From Thermovenabulum gondwanense (GTDB lineage Bacteria > Bacillota > Thermosediminibacteria > Thermosediminibacterales > Thermosediminibacteraceae): a stretch of DNA of 32,315 nt. The number at the start of each line of letters is the position of its first letter. Position 1 is the stretch's first letter. Location of the stretch: contig NZ_LOHZ01000047.1 in NCBI RefSeq assembly GCF_001601575.1, positions 1 through 32,315 of the forward strand. The letters are read 5' to 3'. Both the position numbers and the translations under genes were made by a program. Shown here in pieces: positions 1 to 9,149 of this stretch. The notes below the pieces were generated by a model, which made no database searches, was not told the DNA's origin, and was given only the letters and a program-made list of their open reading frames with translations.

Positions 1-70
1 ACCGGGCCACAGGGGGATTTAAGAGTGACCCCAGACCAACCTAAATTAATTTTCGCAAAGGCACACCTGG

Positions 71-99
71 TTATCAAGAACCTAAAAAGGTTCTATGAT
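71..99 (+). promoter_or_regulatory. Possible promoter with operator-like inverted repeat before yhdT-panF
   Basis: A perfect 7-bp inverted repeat, AGAACCT-aaaa-AGGTTCT, lies at 77-94. It sits between a weak -35-like TTATCA (71-76) and a -10-like TATGAT (94-99), so a repressor bound there would block the promoter. It is not followed by a T run, so it is a poor terminator. The IclR protein encoded at the end of the next transcription unit (11009-11806) is a possible binder. I did not find the same repeat elsewhere in the window. The promoter boxes are weak and the assignment is inference. Confidence 0.35.
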
Positions 100-134
100 A
101 ATTTCTAAAACATATTATACGAGGGGGTATTAAT

Positions 135-434
135 ATGAAGGATAGTAAATTAAAAGATGATCCGAGGTATGTCCAGACAAATAGAGAAACTTTAGCAGTA
201 TTTATTCTTCTTATTGTTAACATAATTTGGTGGTTTGCTTTTGCTTATGGTTTGGGCTCTGAATCGCCAGATGAATACTCTTACATTTTAGGTTTTCCTT
301 CATGGTTTTTTTTGAGTTGCATAGCAAGCCTCATAGTATTTAGCATTTTACTTATTATGGTTGTTTCCTTTGTCTTTAAAGATATACCTCTTGATCCTTT
401 GGATGAAGAAATCTTAGGAGGTGATGATAAATGA
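135..434 (+). CDS. YhdT-like small membrane protein (DUF997), PanF partner
   Basis: This is a 99-residue protein with two hydrophobic segments, about residues 20-42 and 54-82, and an acidic C-terminus. Its size, two-helix layout and position match the YhdT/DUF997 family, whose members usually sit directly upstream of panF and are thought to accompany the symporter. No enzymatic motif is visible. The ATG follows GAGGGGG at 121-127. Its TGA overlaps the ATG of panF by four bases (ATGA), so the two are translationally coupled. The family call rests on layout and context more than on signature residues. Confidence 0.7.
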   Translation: MKDSKLKDDPRYVQTNRETLAVFILLIVNIIWWFAFAYGLGSESPDEYSYILGFPSWFFLSCIASLIVFSILLIMVVSFVFKDIPLDPLDEEILGGDDK

Positions 435-1918
435 ATATCAGTAAAGACATTTTAATACAAATCTGGGTTCCCCTAATAATATACCTATTTTTGGTATTGT
501 ATATTGGTTTTTACAGCAATAGGATAACAAAACAAAAGGAAGGTGGTTTCTTAAGCGAGTATTTTTTAGGCAATAGGAATTTTGGTGGTTTTGTGGTTGC
601 AATGACGTTGGTCGCTACATATACGAGCGCTTCCAGCTTTTTGGGGGGGCCAGGGACAGCTTATAATCAAGGTTTGGGATGGGTTTTGCTTGCAATGACC
701 CAGCTTCCCGCTGCATATGTTACCTTAGGGATTTTAGGTAAAAGATTTGCTATTATTTCAAGAAAAGTCAAGGCTGTTACCTTAATTGACGTTATAAGGG
801 AAAGATACGATAATAATCCTGCCGTTGTATGGTTATCATCTTTGGGAGCTGTTATATTTTTAATAGTTGCGGTAGTCGCACAGTTTGTAGGAGGGGCAAA
901 ATTATTCCAGACTATAACGGGTTTGCCCTACATTTGGGGGCTCATATTATTTGGTGGTGTTGTGCTTGTATACGTCACCTACGGTGGTTTTAGGGCTGTT
1001 GTATTAACGGATGCAGTTCAGGGAACGGTAATGTTTTTTGGTACCATTATTTTATTATTAATGGTATTTTCTAAAGGCGGTGGAGTTTATAACGTTATGC
1101 AGACGCTCTATAAAATAAATCCGGAACTTATTACACCTTTTGGGGTAAAAAAATTTATTTCAGTTCCATGGATATCCTCATTTTGGGTTCTGGTTTGTAT
1201 CGGAATTTTAGGGCTTCCCCAAAATGCATTGAGGGCAATGGCTTATAAAAATTCAAAGGCTATGCATTATGCGATGATTATAGGGACTGTGGTAGTAGGA
1301 GTGCTTATGTTAGGTCTTCACCTTGTAGGTGCAGCGTCAAAGGCAATTTTGCCAGAGATACCTAAAGGTTTGTCCAGCGATACTGTTATACCACTTGTGG
1401 CCATCAAACTTCTCCCAAGATGGGTGGCAGGAATTTTATTAGCTGCTCCTCTTGCAGCGATAATGTCAACCGTAGATTCACAGATGATATTGATTTCAAG
1501 CACTATAGTAAAGGATTTATATTTGAATTATATTAACCCTAAGGCGACACAGAAGCAGATTGTAAATTTGAGCATATTGTCTACTGCTTTAATCGGTTTA
1601 ATTATCCTTTTACTTTCCATAAAACCTCCTGCATTGATAATTTGGATTAACCTATATGCTTTTGGAGGTCTCGAAGCTACATTCTTCTGGCTAATAATAC
1701 TCGGTCTTTATTGGAAGCGAGCAAATGCAGAAGGTGCAATAGCGTCTATGATTACAGGAGTGGCAAGTTTTATAATAATAAGCAAGTACTGGCCGAGGCC
1801 TTTCGGTATGCACCCGATAGTTATAACTCTTTTTTTAGGTTTTGTGGCTTTTTATACGGTATCCCTTTTAACAAAACCACCTAAGGAGAATACGATAAAG
1901 AAATTTTGGTCTGTGTGA
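431..1918 (+). CDS. panF: Sodium/pantothenate symporter PanF
   Basis: This 495-residue polytopic membrane protein of the sodium:solute symporter (SSS) family has about 13 hydrophobic segments. It carries the N-terminal signature around residues 38-75 (EYFLGNRNFGG, then TYTSASSFLGGPG), typical of pantothenate symporters that import pantothenate with Na+. Length fits the family. It overlaps the yhdT-like gene by four bases and is preceded by AGGAGGTGAT at 416-425. The substrate is supported by panB downstream and panE in the neighbouring unit. Other SSS substrates cannot be excluded from sequence reading alone. Confidence 0.85.
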   Translation: MNISKDILIQIWVPLIIYLFLVLYIGFYSNRITKQKEGGFLSEYFLGNRNFGGFVVAMTLVATYTSASSFLGGPGTAYNQGLGWVLLAMTQLPAAYVTLGILGKRFAIISRKVKAVTLIDVIRERYDNNPAVVWLSSLGAVIFLIVAVVAQFVGGAKLFQTITGLPYIWGLILFGGVVLVYVTYGGFRAVVLTDAVQGTVMFFGTIILLLMVFSKGGGVYNVMQTLYKINPELITPFGVKKFISVPWISSFWVLVCIGILGLPQNALRAMAYKNSKAMHYAMIIGTVVVGVLMLGLHLVGAASKAILPEIPKGLSSDTVIPLVAIKLLPRWVAGILLAAPLAAIMSTVDSQMILISSTIVKDLYLNYINPKATQKQIVNLSILSTALIGLIILLLSIKPPALIIWINLYAFGGLEATFFWLIILGLYWKRANAEGAIASMITGVASFIIISKYWPRPFGMHPIVITLFLGFVAFYTVSLLTKPPKENTIKKFWSV

Positions 1919-1946
1919 TAGAAAATTGTTATTGGAGGCGATTAAT

Positions 1947-3173
1947 TTGAGCAATGTAATAGAAAAGGTAATAGGGCTTATAAAGGAAGAAGAATTGGTG
2001 TCTTTAACACAAGAACTTATAAGGATACCCAGTGTATATGACCCATTGGATGAAAATGCGAATGAAGAAAGGGTAGCCAAGCATTTATACGAAAAACTTA
2101 AACAAATGGGATTTGAAACTTACATTGAAGAGGTAGCACCGAAAAGGCCCAATGTAATAGCTGTTTTAAAGGGCGATATGCCGGGTAAGACGGTACTATT
2201 GGAAGGGCATACGGACGTAGTTATGCCTGGGGATGAAAGTAAATGGAAGTACAATCCTTTTGGAGGAGAAGTTTTTGATGGGAAAATATATGGAAGAGGG
2301 GCGTGCGATACTAAAGGTAATCTTGCTGCTTCAATAATTGCTGCTAAGGCGATAAAAGATTCAGGGATTTCTTTCCCCGGAAAGATAATCCTTTGCATCC
2401 CCGTTGATGAAGAGGGTATGATGACAGGCATAAAGGATTTTATTAGACGCGGCTGGGCAGACGACGTTAACGGTGCAATTATTTGTGAACCTGTGGATAA
2501 CAACATATGTCTTGATATAAAAGGAGCAATGAGAATTTTGGTAAAGGTAAAAGGTAAAATGGCCCACGGTTGTATGCCCTATGCAGGTATAAATCCCAAT
2601 ATAGGTATGGCAAAAGTGATATTGAAGCTTAAAGAATTAGAAAAAAAGGAAAAAGAAAGATTGGGGTGCCATCAGTATTTAGGATATCCCAGTATCACTC
2701 CTACTGTAGTTATGTCACCTTCAAACGGAAAAGGGCAGTTGAATGTGGTTCCTGAAGACAGCCTAATTGCTTACGATTTACGGACTGTTCCCGGTCAAGT
2801 TGAAGAGGTGCTTATAGGGCAAATAGAAGAAATTTTTAACAAATTAAAAAAAGAAGTAGAAAATTTTGACTGCGAATACGAGGTCATAGAAAAAAGACCA
2901 TGTGTAAGCACTGAAAGGAACAACCCAATAGTCAAAGCTGTAGAAAAGGCTTACACAAAAGTTACGGGAAGAGAGCCTTTTTACAATGGTGTACCGGGTG
3001 CTACCGATGGTACGTTCTTACGTGCGTGGAAGGGTATACCAGTTGTAGTAATAGGAGCTGGAGAAAGAGAAATACCACACCAGAGGGATGAGTACGTTAG
3101 TATAGAACAGTTAGTTGAGACAACAAAAATTTATGCGGCAAGTATATTAAATTTTTTATATGAAAAATTTTAA
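1947..3173 (+). CDS. M20-family metallohydrolase (ArgE/DapE/YgeY type)
   Basis: This zinc amidohydrolase/peptidase is about 408 residues long. Metal ligands of the M20 fold are visible: GHTDVV early, GRGACDTKG (bridging Asp), a catalytic DEEG pair and a late HQRDEYVS histidine. A dimerisation (lid) domain sits in the middle. I place the start at TTG 1947 because GGAGG at 1934-1938 is spaced for it; an upstream in-frame TTG at 1926 would put that site inside the gene. Family members cleave acyl-amino acids, dipeptides and other amides, so the substrate cannot be read from the sequence. Its place between panF and an aminotransferase makes pantothenate or a beta-alanyl amide a plausible target (inference). 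Confidence 0.85.
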   Translation: MSNVIEKVIGLIKEEELVSLTQELIRIPSVYDPLDENANEERVAKHLYEKLKQMGFETYIEEVAPKRPNVIAVLKGDMPGKTVLLEGHTDVVMPGDESKWKYNPFGGEVFDGKIYGRGACDTKGNLAASIIAAKAIKDSGISFPGKIILCIPVDEEGMMTGIKDFIRRGWADDVNGAIICEPVDNNICLDIKGAMRILVKVKGKMAHGCMPYAGINPNIGMAKVILKLKELEKKEKERLGCHQYLGYPSITPTVVMSPSNGKGQLNVVPEDSLIAYDLRTVPGQVEEVLIGQIEEIFNKLKKEVENFDCEYEVIEKRPCVSTERNNPIVKAVEKAYTKVTGREPFYNGVPGATDGTFLRAWKGIPVVVIGAGEREIPHQRDEYVSIEQLVETTKIYAASILNFLYEKF

Positions 3174-3188
3174 AAGGGGGATTTTAAG

Positions 3189-4475
3189 ATGAATACTGTG
3201 GAGAAATATAAGGAATATGTAAACACAAGCATGGTAAAAGCAATAGAGCCTGTTGTAATTGAACGGGCAAAAGGGGCGATTATTTATTCAGAAGATGGAA
3301 AGGAATATATAGACTGTTTTTCCGGTATATCTGTTGTAAATGCCGGTCATTGCAATGAAGAAGTATTAAAAGCGGCAAAAGAGCAGATGGAAAAATTGGT
3401 CCATGCTTGTACCTATGTTTATTACATAAAACCCGTAGCTGATTTGGCGGAAAAATTAGCGCAAATTACTCCTGGAAGGCTAAAAAAGACCTTTTTTGCA
3501 AATAGTGGAGCGGAAGCAAACGAAGCTGCAATGCGAGCAGCAAAACAGTTCACAGGACGCTATGAATTTATAGCGCTTCAATGTTCTTTCCACGGAAGGT
3601 CCGTAGGGACTTTAAGCATTACCGGAAATATGGCCCGGAAAAAAGGCGGGGGTCCATACCTTTCCGGAACGGCATTTTCTCCTGCACCCTACTGCTATCG
3701 ATGCTCTTTTGGGCTTTCTTATCCAAATTGCGAGCTGAGGTGTGCAAAATTTTTAGAAGATATAATAAGGTTCCATACCAGCGGAAACGTTGCGGCCTTT
3801 TTTGCAGAACCGGTGATGGGCGAAGGAGGTATAATCGTTCCTCCGCCGGAATATTTCAAAGTAGTTAAAGAAATATTGGATAGGTACGGAATCCTTTTTG
3901 TTGCGGATGAAGTACAGAGTGGCTTTGGAAGAACGGGCAAATTATTTGCTATCGAATATTACGATGTAGAACCCGATGAATTAACGATGGCAAAAGGCAT
4001 AGCAGACGGGTTCCCATTGGGTGCTTTCATTGCAAGAGAGGAAGTGGCAAATTCTTTTAAACCCGGGGATCATTTGAGCACCTTCGGAGGTAATCCCGTA
4101 TCCTGTGCTGCTGCAATTGCCAATATAGATTTTATTATAAAAAATGACATATGTTTTCAGGTAGTAGAAAAAGGAAAATGGTTTATGGAAAAACTTATTG
4201 AGCTAAAACAAGAGTTTAAAATAATCGGTGATGTCAGAGGCAAAGGGTTGATGATTGGATTGGAATTAGTTAAAGATGATAAAAAGACTCCTGCAGCGGA
4301 AGAAGCAGATATGCTTAGAAATCTTTGCAGGGAAAAAGGCATCCTTGTAGGATTAGGAGGCGTTAACGGCAATGTAATAAGGATACAGCCGCCTCTTATA
4401 ATATCAAAGGACCAGTTGGATTATGCTTTTAATGTAATAAAAGAAAACATTTCAAAGATAGAAAAGGCAAACTAA
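3189..4475 (+). CDS. Class III PLP aminotransferase (AGXT2/omega-aminotransferase type)
   Basis: This 428-residue fold type I enzyme is a class III aminotransferase. Visible features are the PLP pocket FFANSGAEANEAA (about residues 98-110), FVADEVQSGFGRTG with the cofactor-binding Asp, and the Schiff-base lysine in TMAKGIADGFPLGA. A cysteine-rich insertion (CYRC...YPNC...RC, about residues 160-181) is typical of the 4-aminobutyrate aminotransferase and amino acid racemase branch found in thermophiles and archaea. Substrates of this group include beta-alanine, 4-aminobutyrate and ornithine. Next to panF and panB, beta-alanine:2-oxoacid transamination (beta-alanine to or from malonate semialdehyde) is the attractive assignment, but this is inference. 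GGGGG precedes the ATG. The gap to the M20 gene is 15 bases. Confidence 0.85.
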   Translation: MNTVEKYKEYVNTSMVKAIEPVVIERAKGAIIYSEDGKEYIDCFSGISVVNAGHCNEEVLKAAKEQMEKLVHACTYVYYIKPVADLAEKLAQITPGRLKKTFFANSGAEANEAAMRAAKQFTGRYEFIALQCSFHGRSVGTLSITGNMARKKGGGPYLSGTAFSPAPYCYRCSFGLSYPNCELRCAKFLEDIIRFHTSGNVAAFFAEPVMGEGGIIVPPPEYFKVVKEILDRYGILFVADEVQSGFGRTGKLFAIEYYDVEPDELTMAKGIADGFPLGAFIAREEVANSFKPGDHLSTFGGNPVSCAAAIANIDFIIKNDICFQVVEKGKWFMEKLIELKQEFKIIGDVRGKGLMIGLELVKDDKKTPAAEEADMLRNLCREKGILVGLGGVNGNVIRIQPPLIISKDQLDYAFNVIKENISKIEKAN

Positions 4476-4477
4476 AA

Positions 4478-4499
4478 TTAATTTAAATATTTAAATTAA
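4478..4499. repeat. 22-bp perfect AT-only palindrome between aminotransferase and panB
   Basis: TTAATTTAAATATTTAAATTAA is a perfect palindrome that fills most of the 38-base gap between the aminotransferase stop and panB. It has no G or C, so as RNA it would be a weak hairpin. It ends right before the panB ribosome site (GGGAGGAG, 4500-4507). It could be an operator, a processing site or chance in AT-rich DNA. Confidence 0.4.
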
Positions 4500-4513
4500 G
4501 GGAGGAGATTAAA

Positions 4514-5347
4514 ATGGCCAAGGTGACAATACAAATGTTGCAAAGTATGAAAGAAAAAGGCGAAAAAATAACCATGACTACAGCGTACGACTACTCCACA
4601 GCATATTTTGTTGATAAAGCAGGAATTGAAGTGATATTAGTAGGTGATTCGCTTGCGATGACGGTGCTTGGACTTGATTCTACCGTCTCCGTAACTATGG
4701 AACAGATGATACACCATATTAAGCCGGTAGTTAGAGGAGCGCACGATGCGATGATAGTAGGTGACATGCCTTTTGGATCGTATAATCAATCACCTGAACA
4801 AGCGGTTTACAATGCAACTCGGTTAATGAAAGAAGGGGGGTGCGATGTAGTTAAGTTGGAAGGCGGGAAGGAGGTGGCGGATAAGGTAAAAGCCATTGTA
4901 GATGGCGGAATTCCCGTTATGGGTCATATTGGCCTTACACCACAAACTATTTCGAAATTAGGTGGATTTAAGGTTCAAGGGAAAACTGTGGATTCTGCTA
5001 AATCCTTATTGGAGGATGCTCTTGTACTTCAAGAAGCCGGAGCTTTTTCTTTGGTGATTGAATGTGTGCCCGAAGAATTAGGGAAGTTAATAACGGAAAA
5101 AGTGAAAATTCCTACGATAGGAATAGGAGCAGGTAAATATTGCGACGGTCAGGTACTGGTGTTTCATGACATGGTAGGACTCTTTGAAAAATTTCTACCC
5201 AAGTTTGTAAAAAGATATGCTAATTTAGGAGAAGAAGTTTTGAAGGCTCTGCAAGAATTTAAAAATGAGGTAAAAGAAGGAAAATTTCCGAGCGATGAGT
5301 TTGTTTTTAAAGGAGTATATGAAGAAGAACTTAAAAGACTTTACTGA
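4514..5347 (+). CDS. panB: 3-methyl-2-oxobutanoate hydroxymethyltransferase PanB
   Basis: PanB interconverts 2-oxoisovalerate plus 5,10-methylene-tetrahydrofolate and ketopantoate. It is normally the first committed step of pantothenate synthesis, and the aldol-type reaction is reversible. At 277 residues it matches family length. Visible signatures are TAYDYSTAYFVDKAG, LVGDSLAMTVLG (metal-binding Asp), VVGDMPFGSY, KLEGG, the GHIGLTPQ loop and the catalytic Glu in LVIECVP. It is preceded by GGGAGGAG and followed 15 bases later by the OPT transporter. panC and panD are missing from the window, which is unusual for a biosynthetic locus. Confidence 0.95.
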   Translation: MAKVTIQMLQSMKEKGEKITMTTAYDYSTAYFVDKAGIEVILVGDSLAMTVLGLDSTVSVTMEQMIHHIKPVVRGAHDAMIVGDMPFGSYNQSPEQAVYNATRLMKEGGCDVVKLEGGKEVADKVKAIVDGGIPVMGHIGLTPQTISKLGGFKVQGKTVDSAKSLLEDALVLQEAGAFSLVIECVPEELGKLITEKVKIPTIGIGAGKYCDGQVLVFHDMVGLFEKFLPKFVKRYANLGEEVLKALQEFKNEVKEGKFPSDEFVFKGVYEEELKRLY

Positions 5348-5362
5348 GGAAGGTGTTATTGA

Positions 5363-6994
5363 TTGGAAAAAGAAAATGAAAGCAAAATAAAATATGCTGA
5401 GACTTTTAAAGATCAACTTACTTTAAGGTCTATAATTTTAGGAGCTCTTGGCTCTGTCGTAATAACAGCAAGTTCCACCTATGTCGCTCTTCGAATGGGT
5501 GCTTTGCCATGGCCTACAATTTTTGTTGCTATACTGTCGTTAACCATTTTGAAAGCCATAGGTAAAACTAATATTAATGAGATAAATGTAACTCATACAG
5601 CTATGTCAGCGGGAGGACTTGTTGCTGGAGGATTAGCATTTACAATACCCGGAATATGGATGGTTAATCCGGATGCTAAAGTCAGTTTTTTCACATTGGT
5701 AGTTGTTACTTTATGTGGAACTGTTTTGGGGCTGATATTTACAGGGCTTATAAGGAAACACTTTATCGAAGGAGAAAAACTTCCCTTCCCAATGGGAATT
5801 GCTGCTTCGCAGACATTAATAGCCGGGGATGAGGGTGGCAAAAAAGGAAGGTATTTATTCTCTTCTCTCGGCTTTGCAGCTATTTTTACAGCTTTAAGGG
5901 ATCAATTCGGAATCGTTCCTGCAGCATTGACTTCCCAATCGCTTTTTGCGAAAAATATATTTTTTGGTGCCTGGCTTTCTCCGATGGCTGCCGGGATAGG
6001 GTATATAATAGGGCCTCTCTATATGGGAACTTGGTTTTTGGGAGCTGTTTTAAGTTACTTTTTAATAATTCCGATGGGAGTATCTTTTGGCGTTTTTCCA
6101 AATGTAGATGCTGCTACTGCCTTTAAAAATAGCATGGGAATCGGCTTAATAGTAGGTTCCGGTATAGGTGTACTTATTAAAGGAGTTTTACCTAAGGCTA
6201 AGGAAATTTTTGCTCCTATGATCAAAGGCGAGGTCGAAAAAGGCGAAATAAATATGAGATGGGCACCTTTTGTTTTTGCTTTGGCAGCATTGATATTGAC
6301 CTTTTTAACAGAAATGAGCCTTATATCGAGTATACTAACTATAATAGGTGTATGGGTAACCGTTGCAATGGCAGCTACCATTACAGGTCAAACGGGAATT
6401 AACCCGATGGAAATATTCGGTATACTTGTATTGCTTTTTATAAAGATTTTTGTAAAACTCGGTTTTATAGAATCTTTTTTAATTGCTGCTGTTGTTGCAG
6501 TTGCCTGCGGGCTTGCAGGTGATGCCTTGCAGGATTTCAAAGCAGGATATTTATTAAAGACTGAACCGAGGGCTCAGTTGATTTCGGAAGGTATAGGAGG
6601 GTTAATTGGAGCTTTTGTATCAGTAGTTGTGCTGTTTATAATGCATAATGCTTATGGTTCTATGGGTCCCGGAACCGAGCTAGTGGCACCTCAAGCATAT
6701 GCAGTTTCCACGATGGTAAAGGGGCTCCCCAATCCTGCAGCATTTATAGCAGGGCTTATATTAGGTGCTATATTATATTTTATTAAGATTCCTGGTATGA
6801 CAGTCGGTATAGGTATGTACCTTCCAATGGTTATATCGACCACTGCAGGGTTAGGAGGAATTGTAAGGTTTGTAATGGATAAAAAATATCCGAATTCTAA
6901 CGAAAACGGGACATTAATTTCTTCAGGGTTTTTAGGAGGAGAAGGGGTTACGGGAGTTTTACTTGCTATTATCAAGGTTATGACCGCTGCGTGA
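5363..6994 (+). CDS. OPT-family (oligopeptide/metal-chelate) transporter
   Basis: This 543-residue integral membrane protein has about 14 hydrophobic segments and belongs to the OPT/YSL family. It shows the early SxxTYVALRMGALPWP segment and a conserved FPMGIAASQTLIAG stretch near residue 140. Bacterial members are proton-coupled importers of small peptides or metal chelates, and most substrates are unknown. I take the TTG at 5363, positioned behind GAGGAAGGTG; it lies 15 bases after panB. As the last gene before a strong terminator, its cargo probably belongs to the same pathway, such as a beta-alanyl or pantetheine-like amide (inference). Confidence 0.85.
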   Translation: MEKENESKIKYAETFKDQLTLRSIILGALGSVVITASSTYVALRMGALPWPTIFVAILSLTILKAIGKTNINEINVTHTAMSAGGLVAGGLAFTIPGIWMVNPDAKVSFFTLVVVTLCGTVLGLIFTGLIRKHFIEGEKLPFPMGIAASQTLIAGDEGGKKGRYLFSSLGFAAIFTALRDQFGIVPAALTSQSLFAKNIFFGAWLSPMAAGIGYIIGPLYMGTWFLGAVLSYFLIIPMGVSFGVFPNVDAATAFKNSMGIGLIVGSGIGVLIKGVLPKAKEIFAPMIKGEVEKGEINMRWAPFVFALAALILTFLTEMSLISSILTIIGVWVTVAMAATITGQTGINPMEIFGILVLLFIKIFVKLGFIESFLIAAVVAVACGLAGDALQDFKAGYLLKTEPRAQLISEGIGGLIGAFVSVVVLFIMHNAYGSMGPGTELVAPQAYAVSTMVKGLPNPAAFIAGLILGAILYFIKIPGMTVGIGMYLPMVISTTAGLGGIVRFVMDKKYPNSNENGTLISSGFLGGEGVTGVLLAIIKVMTAA

Positions 6995-7014
6995 TAAATA
7001 AAAAAATAAAAAAT

Positions 7015-7065
7015 AAAAAGGTGTCAAGGAGGATTATAGTTATTTTTAAACCTTGACACCTTTTT
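7015..7065 (+). terminator. Rho-independent terminator after the OPT gene
   Basis: A perfect 15-bp inverted repeat (AAAAAGGTGTCAAGG at 7015-7029 with CCTTGACACCTTTTT at 7051-7065) encloses a 21-base loop and ends in T5. It closes the yhdT-to-OPT unit. Confidence 0.85.
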
Positions 7066-7202
7066 ATTGAAACATTTAATATATTACATAAAAAAAAAAG
7101 ACTAATAATAATAAGATAATTAAAAAATAATTAATAATTATTGATAAAAATTGATTGGTAATAAAAGTAAGGTGGAATACACAATACGAGGAAGGTGGTT
7201 TA

Positions 7203-8183
7203 ATGAAAACAAGAGAAAATACCATATTAGAAGTGCCGGGTATAAAGGTAGGGCAAGTGAGTGATTTGGAAGCGCTGACGGGCTGTACGGTTATATTATG
7301 TGAAAGAGGAGCCGTTTGTGGAGTTGATGTAAGAGGAGGAGCGCCGGGAAGCAGGGAAACCGATCTTTTAAGGCCTGAAAACCTCGTGGATAAAGTCCAT
7401 GCGGTGTTCCTGGCGGGCGGAAGTGCTTTCGGCCTGGATGGTGCATCGGGAGTAATGGAGTATTTAGAGGAAAAGGGTCTCGGATTTGATGTGGGGGTGA
7501 CTCATGTACCCATTGTGCCTGCATCCGTCTTGTTTGACCTTACGGTTGGAAATTATAAAGTAAGGCCTGATAAGGGGATGGGGTATAAGGCCTGTGAAAA
7601 AGCTACCGATGAATATGTTGAGCAGGGGAATGTAGGAGCGGGGACAGGGGCAACGGTAGGGAAAATACTTGGAATGAAAAACTGCATGAAAAGCGGACTT
7701 GGCACTTATGCAAAAAAGGTAGGGAATCTGGTGGTAGGGGCAATAGTTGCCGTAAATGCCTTAGGAGATGTTGTTGACCCCGGAAACGGAGAGATACTCG
7801 CCGGTGCATTAAAAGATGATTTAAAGGAGTTTGCGGATACATTAAAAATAATGGAAAAACTTGATATACAAGAGGAAGGCAAAAACGTGTTTATAGGAAA
7901 TACTACCATAGGTGTTGTGGCAACAAATGCTAGGCTGACAAAAGCTGAAGCAAAAAAGGTTGCATCTATGGCTCATAACGGTTTGGCTAAAACTATAAGG
8001 CCCTGCCATACCATGTATGATGGGGATACCATATATGCCCTTTCTACTGCTGATTTGAAGGCAGATATAAACCTTGTTGGAAGCTTAGCTTGTGAGGTAA
8101 TGGCTCAAGCTGTGATAAACGCAGTTATAAACGCAAGAGGAATAGGGGGCTTAAAGTCTTATAATGACATAAAAATGGGATGA
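7203..8183 (+). CDS. P1-family peptidase (DmpA/BapA-like aminopeptidase)
   Basis: This 326-residue protein belongs to the P1 family of N-terminal-nucleophile-like hydrolases that self-cleave into two chains. Features are the N-terminal GIKVGQVSD, the RGGAPGSRETDLL loop, LAGGSAFGLDGASGV and the self-cleavage/catalytic IGNTTIGVVATNA (NTT at about residues 233-235). Studied relatives are aminopeptidases/D-esterases, and several (BapA, DmpA) cleave N-terminal beta-alanine from peptides such as carnosine, which fits a beta-alanine/pantothenate locus. The ATG at 7203 follows GAGGAAGGTGG. An upstream in-frame start at 7155 would bury that site. It opens the second unit, 16 bases before panE. The exact substrate is unknown. 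Confidence 0.88.
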   Translation: MKTRENTILEVPGIKVGQVSDLEALTGCTVILCERGAVCGVDVRGGAPGSRETDLLRPENLVDKVHAVFLAGGSAFGLDGASGVMEYLEEKGLGFDVGVTHVPIVPASVLFDLTVGNYKVRPDKGMGYKACEKATDEYVEQGNVGAGTGATVGKILGMKNCMKSGLGTYAKKVGNLVVGAIVAVNALGDVVDPGNGEILAGALKDDLKEFADTLKIMEKLDIQEEGKNVFIGNTTIGVVATNARLTKAEAKKVASMAHNGLAKTIRPCHTMYDGDTIYALSTADLKADINLVGSLACEVMAQAVINAVINARGIGGLKSYNDIKMG

Positions 8184-8199
8184 GGTGAGGTGACTAAAA

Positions 8200-9136
8200 A
8201 TGAAAATTGCCGTGTTGGGAGCGGGAGCAATGGGTTGCCTATTTGGCGGGTTATTAGCACAGGGAGAGAATGATGTATGGCTATTGGATGTATGGGAAGA
8301 AAATGTGAAGGTTATAAATGAAAAAGGGCTTTTCATAGAAGGAATTAAAGGTGAAAAAAAGATTACAAATATTAAAGCGACCACTTCTTCAAAAGATATT
8401 GGGGAGGTAGATTTGGTAATCGTTTTTGTAAAGTCTACACAGACGGAGGAAGCAATAAAAAACTCTATTTCTTTGATCGGGGAAAAGACGGTTGTTATTA
8501 CCCTGCAGAACGGACTGGGGAATGTAGAAAAATTGCAAAAAGTGGTAGGAGAAAAAAGGGTAATAAGCAGGAGTAACATCCCAGGGGTCTACAATGATAG
8601 GGCCTGGACATATAAAGCATGCAGGGGAAGGAGATACTTTAATAGGCGAAATTGACGGGAGAATTACGGAAAGGCTTAAAACTATAGAAGAACTTTTCAA
8701 TAAAGTGGGAATAAAATGCAGTATAAAGGATGATATAATGAGTATTATATGGAGCAAATTATTAATTAACGTCGGAATAAATGCTATTACTGCAATAACC
8801 GGAGTAAAAAACGGAGAAATAATTAACCATCCTGCTTCTGAGGAAATAATGAAGATGGCTGTTTATGAAGCTGTAGAAGTAGCAAAAGCCAAAGGTATAA
8901 AAATTGTTTACGTAGATCCAGTAGAAAAGGTAAAGGAGGTTTGCAAACTCACAAAAGAAAATATATCTTCAATGCTTCAAGATATTATTAAAAAAAGAAA
9001 GACGGAAATCGAGGTAATTAATGGGGCAGTTGTGAAAGAAGGGGAAATTTTAGGTATTCCTACTCCTGTAAATAGAGTGCTTACAAACCTTGTTTTGACA
9101 ATCGAAGAGACTTATGACAATAGGGTTTTATTATAA
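8200..9136 (+). pseudogene. panE: Ketopantoate reductase PanE, single-base frameshift
   Basis: PanE interconverts ketopantoate and pantoate with NADP(H). The N-terminal Rossmann half (GAGAMGCLFG at residues 7-16, then VDLVIVFVKS and TLQNGLGN) reads in one frame from 8200. The C-terminal half (MIGPGHIKHAG, WSKLLINVGINAIT with the expected Lys/Asn, then the helical domain) reads in the next frame to 9136. Joining the frames at about 8565-8567 gives the natural order ...KRVI-AGVTSQGSTMIGPG..., so one extra base (an A in ATAAGCA) explains everything. The restored product would be about 311 residues, normal length. It is either a true mutation or a sequencing error; an ATG at 8594 opens the second part but would omit the nucleotide-binding domain. 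It lies 13 bases before the AOR gene. Confidence 0.85.
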
Positions 9137-9149
9137 GGAGGTAAAATTT

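Noticed and set aside
1-60. The first 60 bases looked like the end of a mobile element or repeat.
   Set aside because: Too short, with no terminal repeat partner or transposase visible.
1926-1946. Earlier TTG start for the M20 hydrolase.
   Set aside because: The GGAGG ribosome site lies inside that extension and fits TTG 1947.
3581-3868. 95-codon open frame inside the aminotransferase gene.
   Set aside because: It overlaps a well-conserved enzyme in another frame and has no recognisable features.
8594-9136. Second half of panE as an independent gene.
   Set aside because: It lacks the NADP-binding domain, and its sequence continues the first half exactly after removing one base.
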